Virus record (IMG/VR): IMGVR_UViG_3300048586_000080 | Location: 1-38,401 of that record | Direction: 5' to 3' (one strand) | Length of the DNA stretch: 38,401 bases | Origin: a virus | In this document: piece after piece, positions 1 to 7,752 of the stretch | Position numbering within the stretch: the stretch's first letter is position 1 | Layout: each line of letters opens with the position of its first letter | Translations under genes and position numbers: made by a program | Notes under the pieces: model-generated | Database searches by the model: none | What the model was told of the DNA's origin: nothing | What the model saw: only the letters and a program-made list of their open reading frames with translations

Positions 1-236
1 GCGACGCACAGGATCTCGACCCGGTACTGGTCGCGGTACGAGAGCCGGCCCCGCTTCATCGTCGGCACCGACGTGTCGTCGCCGAACGTGTCACCCGACG
101 CAATCAGGTCCGTCGTGGCACCTTCGCGTGGGACACCGCGGCACACGGTGACACCGTTCGGGAGATCAGGGTGCGACTTGGTGAGCGCCAGCAGACGCTT
201 GACGACACTCGACCTGGAGAACGTGGAGGTGGTCAT
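1..236 (-). CDS. Tail terminator-like protein, N-terminal part (runs off left edge)
   Basis: The first 78 complete codons of a gene that leaves the window at base 1, starting at an ATG (234-236) that overlaps the connector stop codon as ATGA. The protein begins MTTSTFSRSSVVKRLLALTK and continues to YRDQYRVEILCVA at the edge. Its place just after the head-tail connector, and its pattern (N-terminal helix, short middle, then an R-x-x-Y-x-V-E-I strand), fit the small tail terminator or neck proteins of siphoviruses. The incoming fragment at 38165-38401 looks like the missing C-terminal half. Family assignment is from position and general pattern only. Confidence 0.6.
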   Translation of the reverse strand, partial: MTTSTFSRSSVVKRLLALTKSHPDLPNGVTVCRGVPREGATTDLIASGDTFGDDTSVPTMKRGRLSYRDQYRVEILCV

Positions 237-1048
237 GCGACGCCGATGTCGTGGCGGCGTAGCTCGGTGATGATCGGATCGAGCGACATGATCCCCGTCC
301 ACCTGCCGGCCCGCGGGTCAGGGGTCGAGTAGCGGATCACCGGACCGCCCTGACTGGAAGTCTCCGAGATGACGTCGTTGGGTGTCTGAGCGCCGCGGCG
401 CAGCAGCTCGCGTGCGATCGCCTTGCGGACCTCGCGCACCAGCTTTCCCGGCGGGCGTGTCAGTCCGTGTTCGAAGTGGACTTCGACCCGGTTCGTTGCC
501 CCGAACCCGGGCGAGTACACCACCCGGTCATTGGGGCCGAGCAGCGCGCCGGTCACGGCGACGTCGTCGACGGTGACGCTGCGGATCGCGGTGACCTCGT
601 TCGCGTCGAGCGACAGCCACGTGCGCCGCCGACCCCAATGCTGCTCGACGCCGTAGCCGGGCGTCATGCGAAGGTTGCACAGCTCTTCGATCCACGACTC
701 CCACTCGTCGCGCACCTCACGGAGCAGCGAGTCAGGGAACGCGGTGACGTCGCCGAGCTTCGGTTCCTTACGGAGCGACGCGATCGACACCCAGTTCGAG
801 CCGATCACGTCGACGTCGATCACCTGCACCTCGTCACCTGAGGTGATGGTGACGGTGAGCTGGTCGAGTTCGTCGAGATGATCCGCAGCGGTGAGCGGCA
901 CCAGCACCGTGTCGTCCTCGGTGGTGCAGGTCGGTGCTGGGGTGATCTCGGTGCCGTCGGCGCGCACGACGGTGCAGGTCGGTGTTTCGGGCGCGACGTC
1001 GAAGGGCTCCGACGTGATCGTGACGCTGGAGCCCTTCGCGACGCGCAT
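233..1048 (-). CDS. Head-tail connector (adaptor) protein
   Basis: A 271-residue protein. The start chosen is the ATG at 1048, which shares one base with the stop of the upstream gene (TGATG); a longer reading frame extends upstream but its translation there is Arg-rich shadow. The C-terminal half resembles head-tail adaptor proteins that dock under the portal: a helix with LLREVRDEWESWIEELCNL, then beta-strand-rich sequence, then GLTRPPGKLVREVRKAIARELL. The N-terminal roughly 100 residues are strand-rich and Thr/Val-rich, resembling an added Ig-like or connector domain. It lies directly between the capsid block and the tail-terminator-like gene, as expected for this role. The exact fold of the N-terminal part is unknown. 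Confidence 0.65.
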   Translation of the reverse strand: MRVAKGSSVTITSEPFDVAPETPTCTVVRADGTEITPAPTCTTEDDTVLVPLTAADHLDELDQLTVTITSGDEVQVIDVDVIGSNWVSIASLRKEPKLGDVTAFPDSLLREVRDEWESWIEELCNLRMTPGYGVEQHWGRRRTWLSLDANEVTAIRSVTVDDVAVTGALLGPNDRVVYSPGFGATNRVEVHFEHGLTRPPGKLVREVRKAIARELLRRGAQTPNDVISETSSQGGPVIRYSTPDPRAGRWTGIMSLDPIITELRRHDIGVA

Positions 1049-1287
1049 CAGCCCTTGACCGCCGGTGCCTTCTTGGCGGGGGCCTTCTTCGCCGGTGCCG
1101 GCGCGGTGGCCGGTGCGGCGTGGAACTCGTCGGCGGTCGTGGTGACGTTCGACTCGTACAGCTCGACGAGGGCCTTCTCGGCGTTCGTCGCTTCGCGCCC
1201 GGGGGCGACGAGCAGACGCCCGCGGCGGGGCGCCTTGTGGACGATCTTGCCGCTGTCCTTGTCGAGCCACGTTCCGGTGGTGCTCAT
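1048..1287 (-). CDS. Small Lys/Ala-tailed head-region protein
   Basis: A 79-residue protein between the major capsid and connector genes, with a strong ribosome site (GAGGAGG) ahead of its ATG. The N-terminal half (MSTTGTWLDKDSGKIVHKAP) is polar. The C-terminus is a low-complexity Ala/Pro/Lys tail containing AKKAPAKKAPAVKG. Many actinophages carry a small gene of unknown role here; a structural accessory or decoration role is possible, but no domain was recognised. Confidence 0.7.
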   Translation of the reverse strand: MSTTGTWLDKDSGKIVHKAPRRGRLLVAPGREATNAEKALVELYESNVTTTADEFHAAPATAPAPAKKAPAKKAPAVKG

Positions 1288-1309
1288 GGCAGTACCTCCT
1301 CGATCGGGT

Positions 1310-1337
1310 GGACCCCGGCCCGTGTGGGCCGGGGTCC
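1310..1337. terminator. Perfect 12-bp hairpin after the capsid gene
   Basis: GGACCCCGGCCC pairs exactly with GGGCCGGGGTCC across a four-base GTGT loop, 17 bases downstream of the capsid stop and before the ribosome site of the next gene. There is no U-run after the stem on the leftward transcript. It may act as a partial terminator or an RNA 3'-end stabiliser that keeps capsid mRNA more abundant than downstream messages. Confidence 0.55.
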
Positions 1338-1354
1338 GCTACATGCCGCTGGGA

Positions 1355-2611
1355 TCAGGGGATGTAGTCGAAGGTGACCGAGCAGATGCCCGCCGGCTCG
1401 AACACGGCCAAGCCGAGACGGGCCTCGAGCAGCAGCGTCAGGATGTTCGAGACGAACAGGCTGGCGTGGCTGTCGGTCATGTACGCGGTGACCTGCTGGC
1501 GGTCGAGGACCGCCACGGCCATCGGGTCGATGAGCACCGCGGTGCCCGACGCGACGGCCGTGGACCGCACCTGGGTGAGACCCCATGCCGTGGTGGCGCT
1601 GGGGCCGGCGACGTTCGGCACGGCGTGCAGACCGTTGCTGGACACGTTGGTGAGGTCGAACAGCTCGGCGTCCGCCGGGTTCAGCACGATGATCTCGGGG
1701 ACGGCCTCGTCCTGCTCCATCATCGTGATCGCCTTGCGGATCGACGTCGAGGTGATCTCCGCGCCGGCCGGCGCCGTGTAGGCGTTGATGCCGGAACGGT
1801 CGAGCAGACCCGAGATGTTCGGGCTGGTGCCGTTGCCGTTGATGACCTGACCGTCGGCGCGGCGCTTCACCGAGTAGCGGAGACGCCCGTCGAGGTAGCC
1901 CTGGATCTGCGGCTGGTCGGCCGCGGCCTGGCGGGTGATGTTCGCCCAAGCTGCGATCGTCTGGATGGGCTCCGAGATGACCGCCATCGTGACGCCGGCC
2001 TGGGGCTTGGCGGACGCCTCGGCGACCTCCACGGCCTTGTTCGCCATGTCGGCGAGCGGGGACTGGTCCTGCACGATCTCGACCGAGGTGGTGGACACCT
2101 GGATGGAGGGGAGCAGGTCGATGAGGAACGTGCGTCGGTCGATGAAGTCCGTACCGATGCGACCGAGCCGCTGGTTCGGGGAGAGCGCTCCGGCCGACGT
2201 GGCACCGGTGGTGGCGTCGGTGACGGCACGGAAGTCCATGCCGGCATCGACGATGGGCGAGGTGCCGCGTGCGCCGCCGTCGACCCACGAGCGGAACTCG
2301 TTCATCTCGACGAACTGCTGGCCGAGGCTGCGGGTGTCCATGACCTCGCGGGTGTCGCGGTCGATCATGGCGCCGAGCATCCCGCCGATGCCGTCCTCGA
2401 TCTCGCGGGAACGGACCTCCATGTCGAGGTTGGCGGTGATGCGGCCGTCGATGGCTTCGAGCTCGGAACGCAGCTCGGTGATCTTCGAGGACTCGTCCTC
2501 GGTGTACTCGCGCTGGTCCTTGGTGGCTGCCTCGTCGATGGAGCGCAGCTCGCCCTGGATGTCGGTGCGGCGCGAGAAGTTCGCCCGCACGAGGTCGATG
2601 TGCGTGGTCAT
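1355..2611 (-). CDS. Major capsid protein, HK97 fold
   Basis: A 418-residue protein that forms the icosahedral shell. The first 70 or so residues are a charged coiled coil (TKDQREYTEDESSKITELRSELEAIDGRI), the usual delta or scaffold region that the prohead protease removes. The rest has the HK97 pattern: a long polar E-loop region, a spine segment AVEVAEASAKPQ, then the P and A domains with ISEPIQTIAAWANITRQA and a C-terminal strand LGLAVFEPAGICSVTFDYIP. AGGAGGG precedes the ATG. It lies directly after the protease in the canonical portal-protease-capsid order. The cleavage site cannot be placed exactly; it is probably between residues 75 and 110. Confidence 0.9.
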   Translation of the reverse strand: MTTHIDLVRANFSRRTDIQGELRSIDEAATKDQREYTEDESSKITELRSELEAIDGRITANLDMEVRSREIEDGIGGMLGAMIDRDTREVMDTRSLGQQFVEMNEFRSWVDGGARGTSPIVDAGMDFRAVTDATTGATSAGALSPNQRLGRIGTDFIDRRTFLIDLLPSIQVSTTSVEIVQDQSPLADMANKAVEVAEASAKPQAGVTMAVISEPIQTIAAWANITRQAAADQPQIQGYLDGRLRYSVKRRADGQVINGNGTSPNISGLLDRSGINAYTAPAGAEITSTSIRKAITMMEQDEAVPEIIVLNPADAELFDLTNVSSNGLHAVPNVAGPSATTAWGLTQVRSTAVASGTAVLIDPMAVAVLDRQQVTAYMTDSHASLFVSNILTLLLEARLGLAVFEPAGICSVTFDYIP

Positions 2612-2674
2612 GGTTGCCCTCCTAGGGCTGTGATCTGTTGGGTGGGGTGACGCGGTGCCGTGCGGGCGGCCGTG

Positions 2675-3349
2675 TCAGACGTACGCGTGGAGGAGCTTCG
2701 GGCGGACGATGGGGGTCTCCCGGTCGTCTGCCGTGTCCTCGGCGTCGTCGTCGACCTGCTGGTCGAGTAGGGAACGCAGCTCGCCGGCGGCGGCTGCGTC
2801 GATGAGGTCGCCGATGTCCAGGTGGTACTGGTCGGCGAGCGAACGGAACGCCATGTCGGCGGTGCTGTCGTCGTAGGCGGGGGCGACGGTCAGGTCGACG
2901 ACACCCAGGCGGGCCTGCGACACGGAGCGGAGCGTCATGCCGTCGTCGCTCTTGCCCCACTTCTCCGCACCGGGCATGGCGAGGAACCCGACGCTCGCGC
3001 CGCGCACGTCGCGCCGCTCGAGCAGCGCGGCGGCGTCGCGGCCGGCGGACGTGTCGGGCAGGTCGAGTTCGAACGTGAGCGCCGAACGGTCGTCGTGGAG
3101 ACGCAGCGACCCGTTCGACACGCGGCCCAGGTACGGGCCATGGTGCTCGAGGTGGGAGCGGACGTCCTGCTCTTGGATCGTCTTCGCGAACGCGGCGGGT
3201 TCGAACACCTCGCGGAACACGCCGCGGCCGGCCTTCATCACCGGCTTGGACACGGCGCCGTAGCGCATGGCGACGCCGCTGGCGACGATGCGCCCGCCTT
3301 CGGCTGAGCGGAACTCGATGGGTTCGAGCAGGCTGCGATGTTCGATCAC
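2675..3349 (-). CDS. HK97-family prohead protease (peptidase U35)
   Basis: A 224-residue protein that matures the capsid by cutting the scaffold region of the capsid protein. The GTG at 3349 was chosen as start because AGGAGG lies just upstream and the GTG overlaps the portal stop as GTGA; an ATG farther upstream would lie inside portal. Family signs are GVAMRYGAVSKPV near residue 28, FREVFEPAAF near 46, a His-rich block HLEHHGPYLGR (66-76) that should hold the catalytic His, and RGASVGF (117-122) carrying the catalytic Ser. The acidic C-terminus (VDDDAEDTADD) is likely a tether inside the prohead. Confidence 0.88.
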   Translation of the reverse strand: MIEHRSLLEPIEFRSAEGGRIVASGVAMRYGAVSKPVMKAGRGVFREVFEPAAFAKTIQEQDVRSHLEHHGPYLGRVSNGSLRLHDDRSALTFELDLPDTSAGRDAAALLERRDVRGASVGFLAMPGAEKWGKSDDGMTLRSVSQARLGVVDLTVAPAYDDSTADMAFRSLADQYHLDIGDLIDAAAAGELRSLLDQQVDDDAEDTADDRETPIVRPKLLHAYV

Positions 3350-4575
3350 GCTGCACCTCCTGGTGCTGGTACTGCGGGCTCGTTGCCCCATGGGACGGGC
3401 TGGAGATCCTCGAGCCGGCGCGCTTCGTTGACGGTGAGGAACCCGTTCTCGATGCCGACCGCATAGGACTCGTAGCGGTCGGACAGCGACGCCCGGAGCA
3501 GTGCGTCGAGGTTGAGCTTCACGAACGCCTGCGGCAGACCGTGCGTCGTCAGGAGCCGGCCGTGACCGTCCTCGATCCGTTCGGTCCAGGGGCGCAGCGA
3601 GAACTGACCGAACGCCAGGTTCTGCTCAGCAAGACCGGAACCCCAGCTCGTCGAGTTCGATGCGTCGGCGATCAGGTGCGGCGGAACGCCGTAGAACCGG
3701 GCGACCTCCGACACGCTGAACCGCTTCGAGTCCAACCATTCGGCATCCTCGGGGGAGATCGCGACCGTCTTCAGGGTGGCGCCACCCATCAGCACGCCGA
3801 CCTTGCCGGCGTTCGACGTGCCGCCGTGCGTCTCGTTCCACGTCTGCGCGATCTTCGTCGCCCGGTCCCGGTCGGCGTCGTCGGGCATCTCGATCACCGC
3901 AGGCGGGACCGCCGAATTCTCGAAGAACGACGACCCGAACTCCTGCGCCTTGCGGCCCGACGTGATGACCTCACGCGCCGCCCGCAACGGGGAGACGCCA
4001 CGGTTGCAGCCCGGCAAGGTCATGCCGGCGATGTGCATGACCTCGAACGAGTCGAGTTCGACGGACCGCTTGCCCGGCACCTCCACCACGTAGACGTGGT
4101 CAGCGCCCTTGCGGTGAACGCTGACGAGCGTCGGGTCGAGCACCGCCAACGTGACCGGCACACCGAACTCGTCGCGGGGCGTGTACACGAACGCGTTGCC
4201 GTCCGTGAGCAGCGACAACATGACCTGCGACAGATAGGTGATCCTCGACCCCTGCGGCGGCTGGAAGTCCAGGTAGGCGGGCCGGGGGCGGAACGGGCGA
4301 CGTGCCCCGTCGGTGCGAATGTACGTGTCGAGCGGCAGCGTTGAGATGGCTTCGGACAGCAGCCGCAGACACGCGAACACTGCCGACAAGGTCATGGCCG
4401 AGTCGATGCTCTGCTCGCCGACGGTGCCCCACGAGTTCCACCGCATCCCAGGAAGCCACGACCCGGCGCCGGGCTGCCCGTAGGCGGGGTCGATGGCGGG
4501 GCTCGTGCCACGGTCAGGCAGCTGCGCGACGGTCGTCACCGACCGTTCGTCCCACGCTCGCCGCAGGACGCTCAC
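3346..4575 (-). CDS. Portal protein
   Basis: A 409-residue HK97-type portal, which forms the dodecameric DNA channel at one capsid vertex and docks the terminase. It starts at a GTG (4575) that overlaps the stop of the small membrane-protein gene as GTGA. Typical portal segments are visible: SAVFACLRLLSEAISTLPLD near residue 65, LLTDGNAFVY near 122, HIAGMTLPGCNRGVSPLRAA near 180, and SEVARFYGVPPHLIAD near 290. Length and the following protease gene fit the family. The C-terminus is short and Pro/Ala-rich. Confidence 0.92.
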   Translation of the reverse strand: MSVLRRAWDERSVTTVAQLPDRGTSPAIDPAYGQPGAGSWLPGMRWNSWGTVGEQSIDSAMTLSAVFACLRLLSEAISTLPLDTYIRTDGARRPFRPRPAYLDFQPPQGSRITYLSQVMLSLLTDGNAFVYTPRDEFGVPVTLAVLDPTLVSVHRKGADHVYVVEVPGKRSVELDSFEVMHIAGMTLPGCNRGVSPLRAAREVITSGRKAQEFGSSFFENSAVPPAVIEMPDDADRDRATKIAQTWNETHGGTSNAGKVGVLMGGATLKTVAISPEDAEWLDSKRFSVSEVARFYGVPPHLIADASNSTSWGSGLAEQNLAFGQFSLRPWTERIEDGHGRLLTTHGLPQAFVKLNLDALLRASLSDRYESYAVGIENGFLTVNEARRLEDLQPVPWGNEPAVPAPGGAA

Positions 4576-4709
4576 CGGCCGGGCCTCGACAGGTCAACCC
4601 CAGCGGCGAGCAACAGGAACCCGGCGACAGCCATCCCGACTGTCGGGGCCACGATCGCTCCGGCTGCCACGAGAAGGGCGGCACCGACGAGAATCATTGC
4701 GAGTGCCAT
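4572..4709 (-). CDS. 45-residue membrane protein between terminase and portal
   Basis: A very short gene that begins MALAMILVGAALLVAAG and ends DLSRPGR. Nearly the whole chain is hydrophobic and could form two helices (residues about 2-20 and 22-39) joined by a Pro-Thr turn. The ATG is preceded by GGGGAGG and the stop overlaps the portal GTG as GTGA, so translation coupling supports it as real. Function is unknown. It is not in the lysis block, so a holin role is only one possibility. Confidence 0.7.
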   Translation of the reverse strand: MALAMILVGAALLVAAGAIVAPTVGMAVAGFLLLAAGVDLSRPGR

Positions 4710-4722
4710 TGGGCCTCCCCTC

Positions 4723-6318
4723 TCAGATCACGATGAAGTCGGACTCGACCGTCGGGTCGGTGGACTCGGTCAATTCCCATGTAGCCATCGACCCGGCTCG
4801 GATCAGGTCCATCGGTCCCCGTGACCGACCCTTGGACAAGTACCGGCCGCGCTCGTTTTCGCGCCATGCCGCCGCTGCGCTGTGGGCGTTGAGAACTGGA
4901 TCGTCAGGGACCTCAAGTTCGCCGGCCACGACCAGGTTGAACAGGTGTCCGTCGGCTGGCACCAAGCGCTCGGGCGACTGCGTGAACTCAACGAGCAGTA
5001 GACCCTCGTCCTCGAGTTGGCGGGCCTGCGTCTCGAAGAACCTTGGGTCGTAGGTGACTGCCTTCACGTTGAACCGCCGGGCCAGCGTTCCCCGGATCGT
5101 GTCGAATACGTCGAGGAAGTCGATCTTGCCGTGGCTGTCCGCCGACCAGTGGTGCGGCTCCCAGGTCACTCCGCCGCCGTCGTTGAGCGCTGCGACGATG
5201 ATGCCGACCGAGTCGTGGCGCAGCGCCATGTCGACACCGATCACCACCTCGGCGCCATCAGGGATGACTGCTTCGCCGATGCTGTCGGGCCAAGCGGACG
5301 GGTGCTCGATCAGCCAGTTGTCGTCGGCCATGTCGACGAACCGGTTCCCGAAGTACCGGAGGAACTCATGCTTGGGCATCTTGCCGGTCTCGAACTCCCT
5401 GGCCCGGACCTCGACTGACCAGGTGACGTCGGCGGCTCGCATCGACCGAAGCGCTGCGCGGAGCTCGGCCGGGTTGTGTAGGTCAACGTCTGACGGGAAC
5501 TCCCGCCAGTCGAACAGGAACCGCGACTCGGGATCGTCCTGAGCGAGTAGTCCTCGGCTGTACAGCCGCCAGAGAAGCGGGTCGGAAGGGGCTGGTGGGA
5601 TCTGCCCTCGGCCGGCGCCTGCGGTCGACAGGGTGATGGACCGGCCTGGGTTCATTCGCTTGGTGAGCGCTGCGGTGATGACGACGTGGACTCGGGCCTT
5701 GTTGCCGGTCCATTCGTGGGCTTCGTCTGCGGCGAACAGCGTCGTCTTGCCGCCCTCGTTGGTGCCGGCGACGGCGGCGATGCGTTCGATCTTCCCGGGG
5801 CGCCCGTCGACGAACGAGATTTCGGTGTCCCACACGTTGAACAGGCCATGCATCGGCGCCTGCGGGACCGTGCCGCCCTGGCCTCCTGCCATGATCTGAC
5901 ACTGCCGGAACAGTTCGCCGGCCTGGTCGTACGACGCCGCGGCGACGTGGATGATGGGCGTGGGTCGGCGGAACGGCGCCGGACCGGCGAACTCGAGCAT
6001 CGCGATCGCCCCGACGAACTCGGTCTTCGACGCACCTCGCTCAGCGCCGACCAGCGCTTCCTGGTACCACCAATCGTCCTGCTTCGCAGGGTCGAGTTCG
6101 TACCAGCGCCACAGGAACTCTTTGTGCCAGTCAAGTAGCCGGTAGGGCTCTGCGAACAGGTCGCCCTCACCGTGGATCAGGCGTTCCTCCATCCACCGGA
6201 TGGCGGTGGCACCCTTGGACTCGCGCAGCTCAACTCGCGGCGCGTCCTGTGGTCTCGATCGTGGTGACGTTCCGTCGGGGGTCTTCTTCTTCGCCGTCGG
6301 GGTCGTCCTCGAAGTCAC
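4723..6318 (-). CDS. Terminase large subunit
   Basis: A 531-residue DNA-packaging motor with ATPase and nuclease domains. A Walker A-like segment GAERGASKTE lies at 91-100 and Walker B with the catalytic acid at TLFAADEAHEW (193-203, D198 E199). The RNase H-like nuclease has EVVIGVDMALRHDS (357-370, acid D363) and VTYDPRFFETQ (421-431, D424). The start is a GTG at 6318 preceded by GGAGG. It overlaps the small-subunit gene by 89 bases, which is long, but the conserved region begins soon after (ATAIRWMEERLIHGEG), so a much later start is unlikely. A Lys-rich stretch occupies residues 10-12. Confidence 0.93.
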   Translation of the reverse strand: MTSRTTPTAKKKTPDGTSPRSRPQDAPRVELRESKGATAIRWMEERLIHGEGDLFAEPYRLLDWHKEFLWRWYELDPAKQDDWWYQEALVGAERGASKTEFVGAIAMLEFAGPAPFRRPTPIIHVAAASYDQAGELFRQCQIMAGGQGGTVPQAPMHGLFNVWDTEISFVDGRPGKIERIAAVAGTNEGGKTTLFAADEAHEWTGNKARVHVVITAALTKRMNPGRSITLSTAGAGRGQIPPAPSDPLLWRLYSRGLLAQDDPESRFLFDWREFPSDVDLHNPAELRAALRSMRAADVTWSVEVRAREFETGKMPKHEFLRYFGNRFVDMADDNWLIEHPSAWPDSIGEAVIPDGAEVVIGVDMALRHDSVGIIVAALNDGGGVTWEPHHWSADSHGKIDFLDVFDTIRGTLARRFNVKAVTYDPRFFETQARQLEDEGLLLVEFTQSPERLVPADGHLFNLVVAGELEVPDDPVLNAHSAAAAWRENERGRYLSKGRSRGPMDLIRAGSMATWELTESTDPTVESDFIVI

Positions 6319-6751
6319 GATTCATGTCCTCCAGCGACTTAGCCGCAGCACCGAAGGTGATCCCGAGCTTGAGCCGCGCCATCGGAGTGATGCCGAGCCG
6401 GTCCTCGAGTTGCAGAATCCGACCATCGAGCGAAGCGATTTCCTTCGACGCCGGATGCGACACCGTCTGCCCTGTCGAACCGGTCACGAACGGTGTCTTC
6501 AGCACGATGCGCTCGTAGCGGGTCCGCTGGTCGTACATCCTGAACAGTCGAGTCAGTGCCGGCATGTCCGGGTCGGTAACGAGCCCGGCGATCTCGGACT
6601 CCCAGAACGACACCCACGCCTTGGTTGTCTCGGCCAACAGCTTCGACTCAGCAGGGTGCGGAGCCGGCGGAACTCGTCCCGCCCGACCACCGCGGCCGAT
6701 GTCGACCGTACCCCGGCCCTGTCGTTGATCTGGAGACTTCCGTCGAGGCAC
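6230..6751 (-). CDS. Terminase small subunit (P27-like)
   Basis: A 173-residue protein that recognises the packaging site and regulates the large subunit. The GTG at 6751 was chosen because it follows the HNH stop by five bases with GGTGAGG ahead; an ATG at 6817 would lie inside the HNH gene. The basic N-terminus (PRRKSPDQRQGRG, then VPPAP) is followed by TKAWVSFWESEIAGLV and a helix-rich core with RYERIVLKTPFV, then LDGRILQLEDRLGITPMARLKLGI. This is the usual P27 small-terminase order. The C-terminus is acidic (DDPDGEEEDP). Confidence 0.8.
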   Translation of the reverse strand: MPRRKSPDQRQGRGTVDIGRGGRAGRVPPAPHPAESKLLAETTKAWVSFWESEIAGLVTDPDMPALTRLFRMYDQRTRYERIVLKTPFVTGSTGQTVSHPASKEIASLDGRILQLEDRLGITPMARLKLGITFGAAAKSLEDMNRDFEDDPDGEEEDPRRNVTTIETTGRAAS

Positions 6752-6755
6752 GACC

Positions 6756-7028
6756 TCACCACCGATCACGCCGGCCGCTGTTGCACGATCTGTGAGCCCG
6801 GCGGGCCACGGGGCCACCGCCCGCCGAGAGGGGCTCGACGTGGTCCCATGTGAATGGGTCCCTGGATCTCACGGGCTGCTGGCAGATCCAACACAACCCG
6901 TCCTGTGGGCACGGCCCGAGGAGTGCAGCGTGTTCGTTCCTCACCCGCTTGCGCGCCGCCGCACAACCACGGCACCGCGCACCTGATCTCACGAGAACTC
7001 GGCAATCGAGGCACCGACGGACCGGCAA
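6756..7028 (-). CDS. HNH protein adjacent to terminase
   Basis: A 90-residue HNH endonuclease. It reads from a TTG at 7028, with GGGGAG and GAGGGG upstream; no ATG is available in the non-basic part. A CxxC pair (C6-C9) and another (C18-C21) precede CWICQQP, then the core WDHVEPLSAGGG with H63 and a closing H79-x-x-C82-N83. HNH proteins encoded next to terminases are an established part of the packaging machinery in many cos phages, where they are needed for terminase cleavage at cos. The position here supports that role rather than a homing role. Confidence 0.8.
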   Translation of the reverse strand: MPVRRCLDCRVLVRSGARCRGCAAARKRVRNEHAALLGPCPQDGLCWICQQPVRSRDPFTWDHVEPLSAGGGPVARRAHRSCNSGRRDRW

Positions 7029-7031
7029 CCC

Positions 7032-7058
7032 CTCAGCTCCCCAAAAACGAGGGCTGAG
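7032..7058 (-). promoter_or_regulatory. Inverted repeat overlapping the ribosome site of the packaging operon
   Basis: CTCAGC (7032-7037) and GCTGAG (7053-7058) form a six-base stem just upstream of the TTG start of the HNH/terminase operon. The stem base adjoins the GAGGGG ribosome site, so the hairpin could limit initiation. The region 7029-7219 otherwise has no gene and is where a packaging (cos) site would be expected; no cos sequence could be identified by eye. Confidence 0.3.
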
Positions 7059-7157
7059 TTCCTACACGAAAAAGCGAAGGATGCGGGTCTGCCGGGCTCT
7101 GTTCGGCTCGTGAACTTTCGTCCGGGTGTGCGAGGTGCTGAGCGAGTGCGTCGCTGA

Positions 7158-7189
7158 GTCCACGGGGAGGTGCCCAGCTCCCCGTGGAC
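7158..7189. terminator. 12-bp hairpin downstream of the HNH gene
   Basis: GTCCACGGGGAG (7158-7169) pairs perfectly with CTCCCCGTGGAC (7178-7189) across an eight-base loop. It lies 30 bases after the stop of the HNH gene at 7220 and before the packaging operon. No U-run follows on the leftward strand, so it could be a terminator of a non-canonical type or an RNA processing or stability element. Confidence 0.5.
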
Positions 7190-7219
7190 GTCTGTGGGTG
7201 GTGCGCTGTAGTCGGCACC

Positions 7220-7570
7220 TCAGCTCCTGGCTCGGGCGTGGAGGCTGGCGTGGTCGCTCGCCGACATTGCGGCGAGGTGGGCGGGGTTGATGCATCCGGG
7301 TTGCTCGCACGTGTGGTGCACGTGCGAGTCGCTGTCGAGGTAGATCCCGTTGACCTGCTCGTACACGAACCGGTGTGCAGTCGATCGGCCCCACGGTGTC
7401 ACCACTCGCAGGTAGGTGTCGCGGTCGCCATCGAGGATGTAGCAGCCGCCCTTAACCTGAGCCCGTTGTCCGAGCCGGGTCATCAGCGAGTCCACCGCAT
7501 CCGTGTCGCAGTGGAGTGCGTGGTCCTGTCCACGTCCGTCGGTCAGCACGCGTGCTCTACGCTCGGTCAT
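7220..7570 (-). CDS. HNH homing-type endonuclease (stand-alone)
   Basis: A 116-residue protein. The ATG at 7570 has GGAGGAG seven bases upstream and is preferred over two earlier ATGs. The C-terminal half is an HNH_3-type domain: a strand with GCYILDGDRDTYLRV, HRFVYEQVNG (67-75), the catalytic HVHHTCEQPGCINPAHL (H85 H86, C88, C93, N95, H98), then a polar tail. The gene is isolated, with its own ribosome site and a hairpin on each side, as is common for mobile free-standing HNH genes in phages. Whether it is mobile or helps packaging cannot be decided here. Confidence 0.8.
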   Translation of the reverse strand: MTERRARVLTDGRGQDHALHCDTDAVDSLMTRLGQRAQVKGGCYILDGDRDTYLRVVTPWGRSTAHRFVYEQVNGIYLDSDSHVHHTCEQPGCINPAHLAAMSASDHASLHARARS

Positions 7571-7600
7571 GTCGTTCTCCTCCATGTGGTGAACGGCCAC

Positions 7601-7631
7601 GACCCCGGGCAGTTGACGCTGCGCCGGGGTC
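7601..7631. terminator. Hairpin upstream of the HNH gene
   Basis: GACCCCGG (7601-7608) pairs with CCGGGGTC (7624-7631), with a possible inner CAG/CTG pairing. It lies in a 182-base gene-free stretch (7571-7752) between the early operon and the HNH gene and is a candidate end for the long early transcript. A UCUCUUUC tract follows on the rightward strand only. Confidence 0.4.
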
Positions 7632-7698
7632 TCTTTCGGTTGCCGGTCTGAGGTGCGGGGCCGACCTTTGGCGGGCCTCGTGGCGCAGTTCTGCAGAC

Positions 7699-7715
7699 GC
7701 TACGGAGAACGTAGC
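7699..7715. promoter_or_regulatory. 17-bp palindrome in the gene-free stretch
   Basis: GCTACG (7699-7704) and CGTAGC (7710-7715) flank a five-base spacer. The size and symmetry resemble a dimer-binding operator or a small hairpin. It lies between the stop at 7753 and the HNH gene. No second copy was noticed elsewhere. Confidence 0.3.
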
Positions 7716-7752
7716 ACCCTGAGAGAACTCGTGGAAGGATCTTCGGTTCGGG

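Noticed and set aside
878-2650. A 590-codon plus-strand open frame opposite the capsid and linker genes
   Set aside because: Its product is His/Arg/Gly/Val low-complexity typical of antisense frames in GC-rich DNA, and the minus-strand capsid is unambiguous.
4572-4709. Calling the small gene between terminase and portal a holin
   Set aside because: It has two possible membrane helices, but the lysis cluster with endolysin and a better holin candidate lies at 25432-27714.
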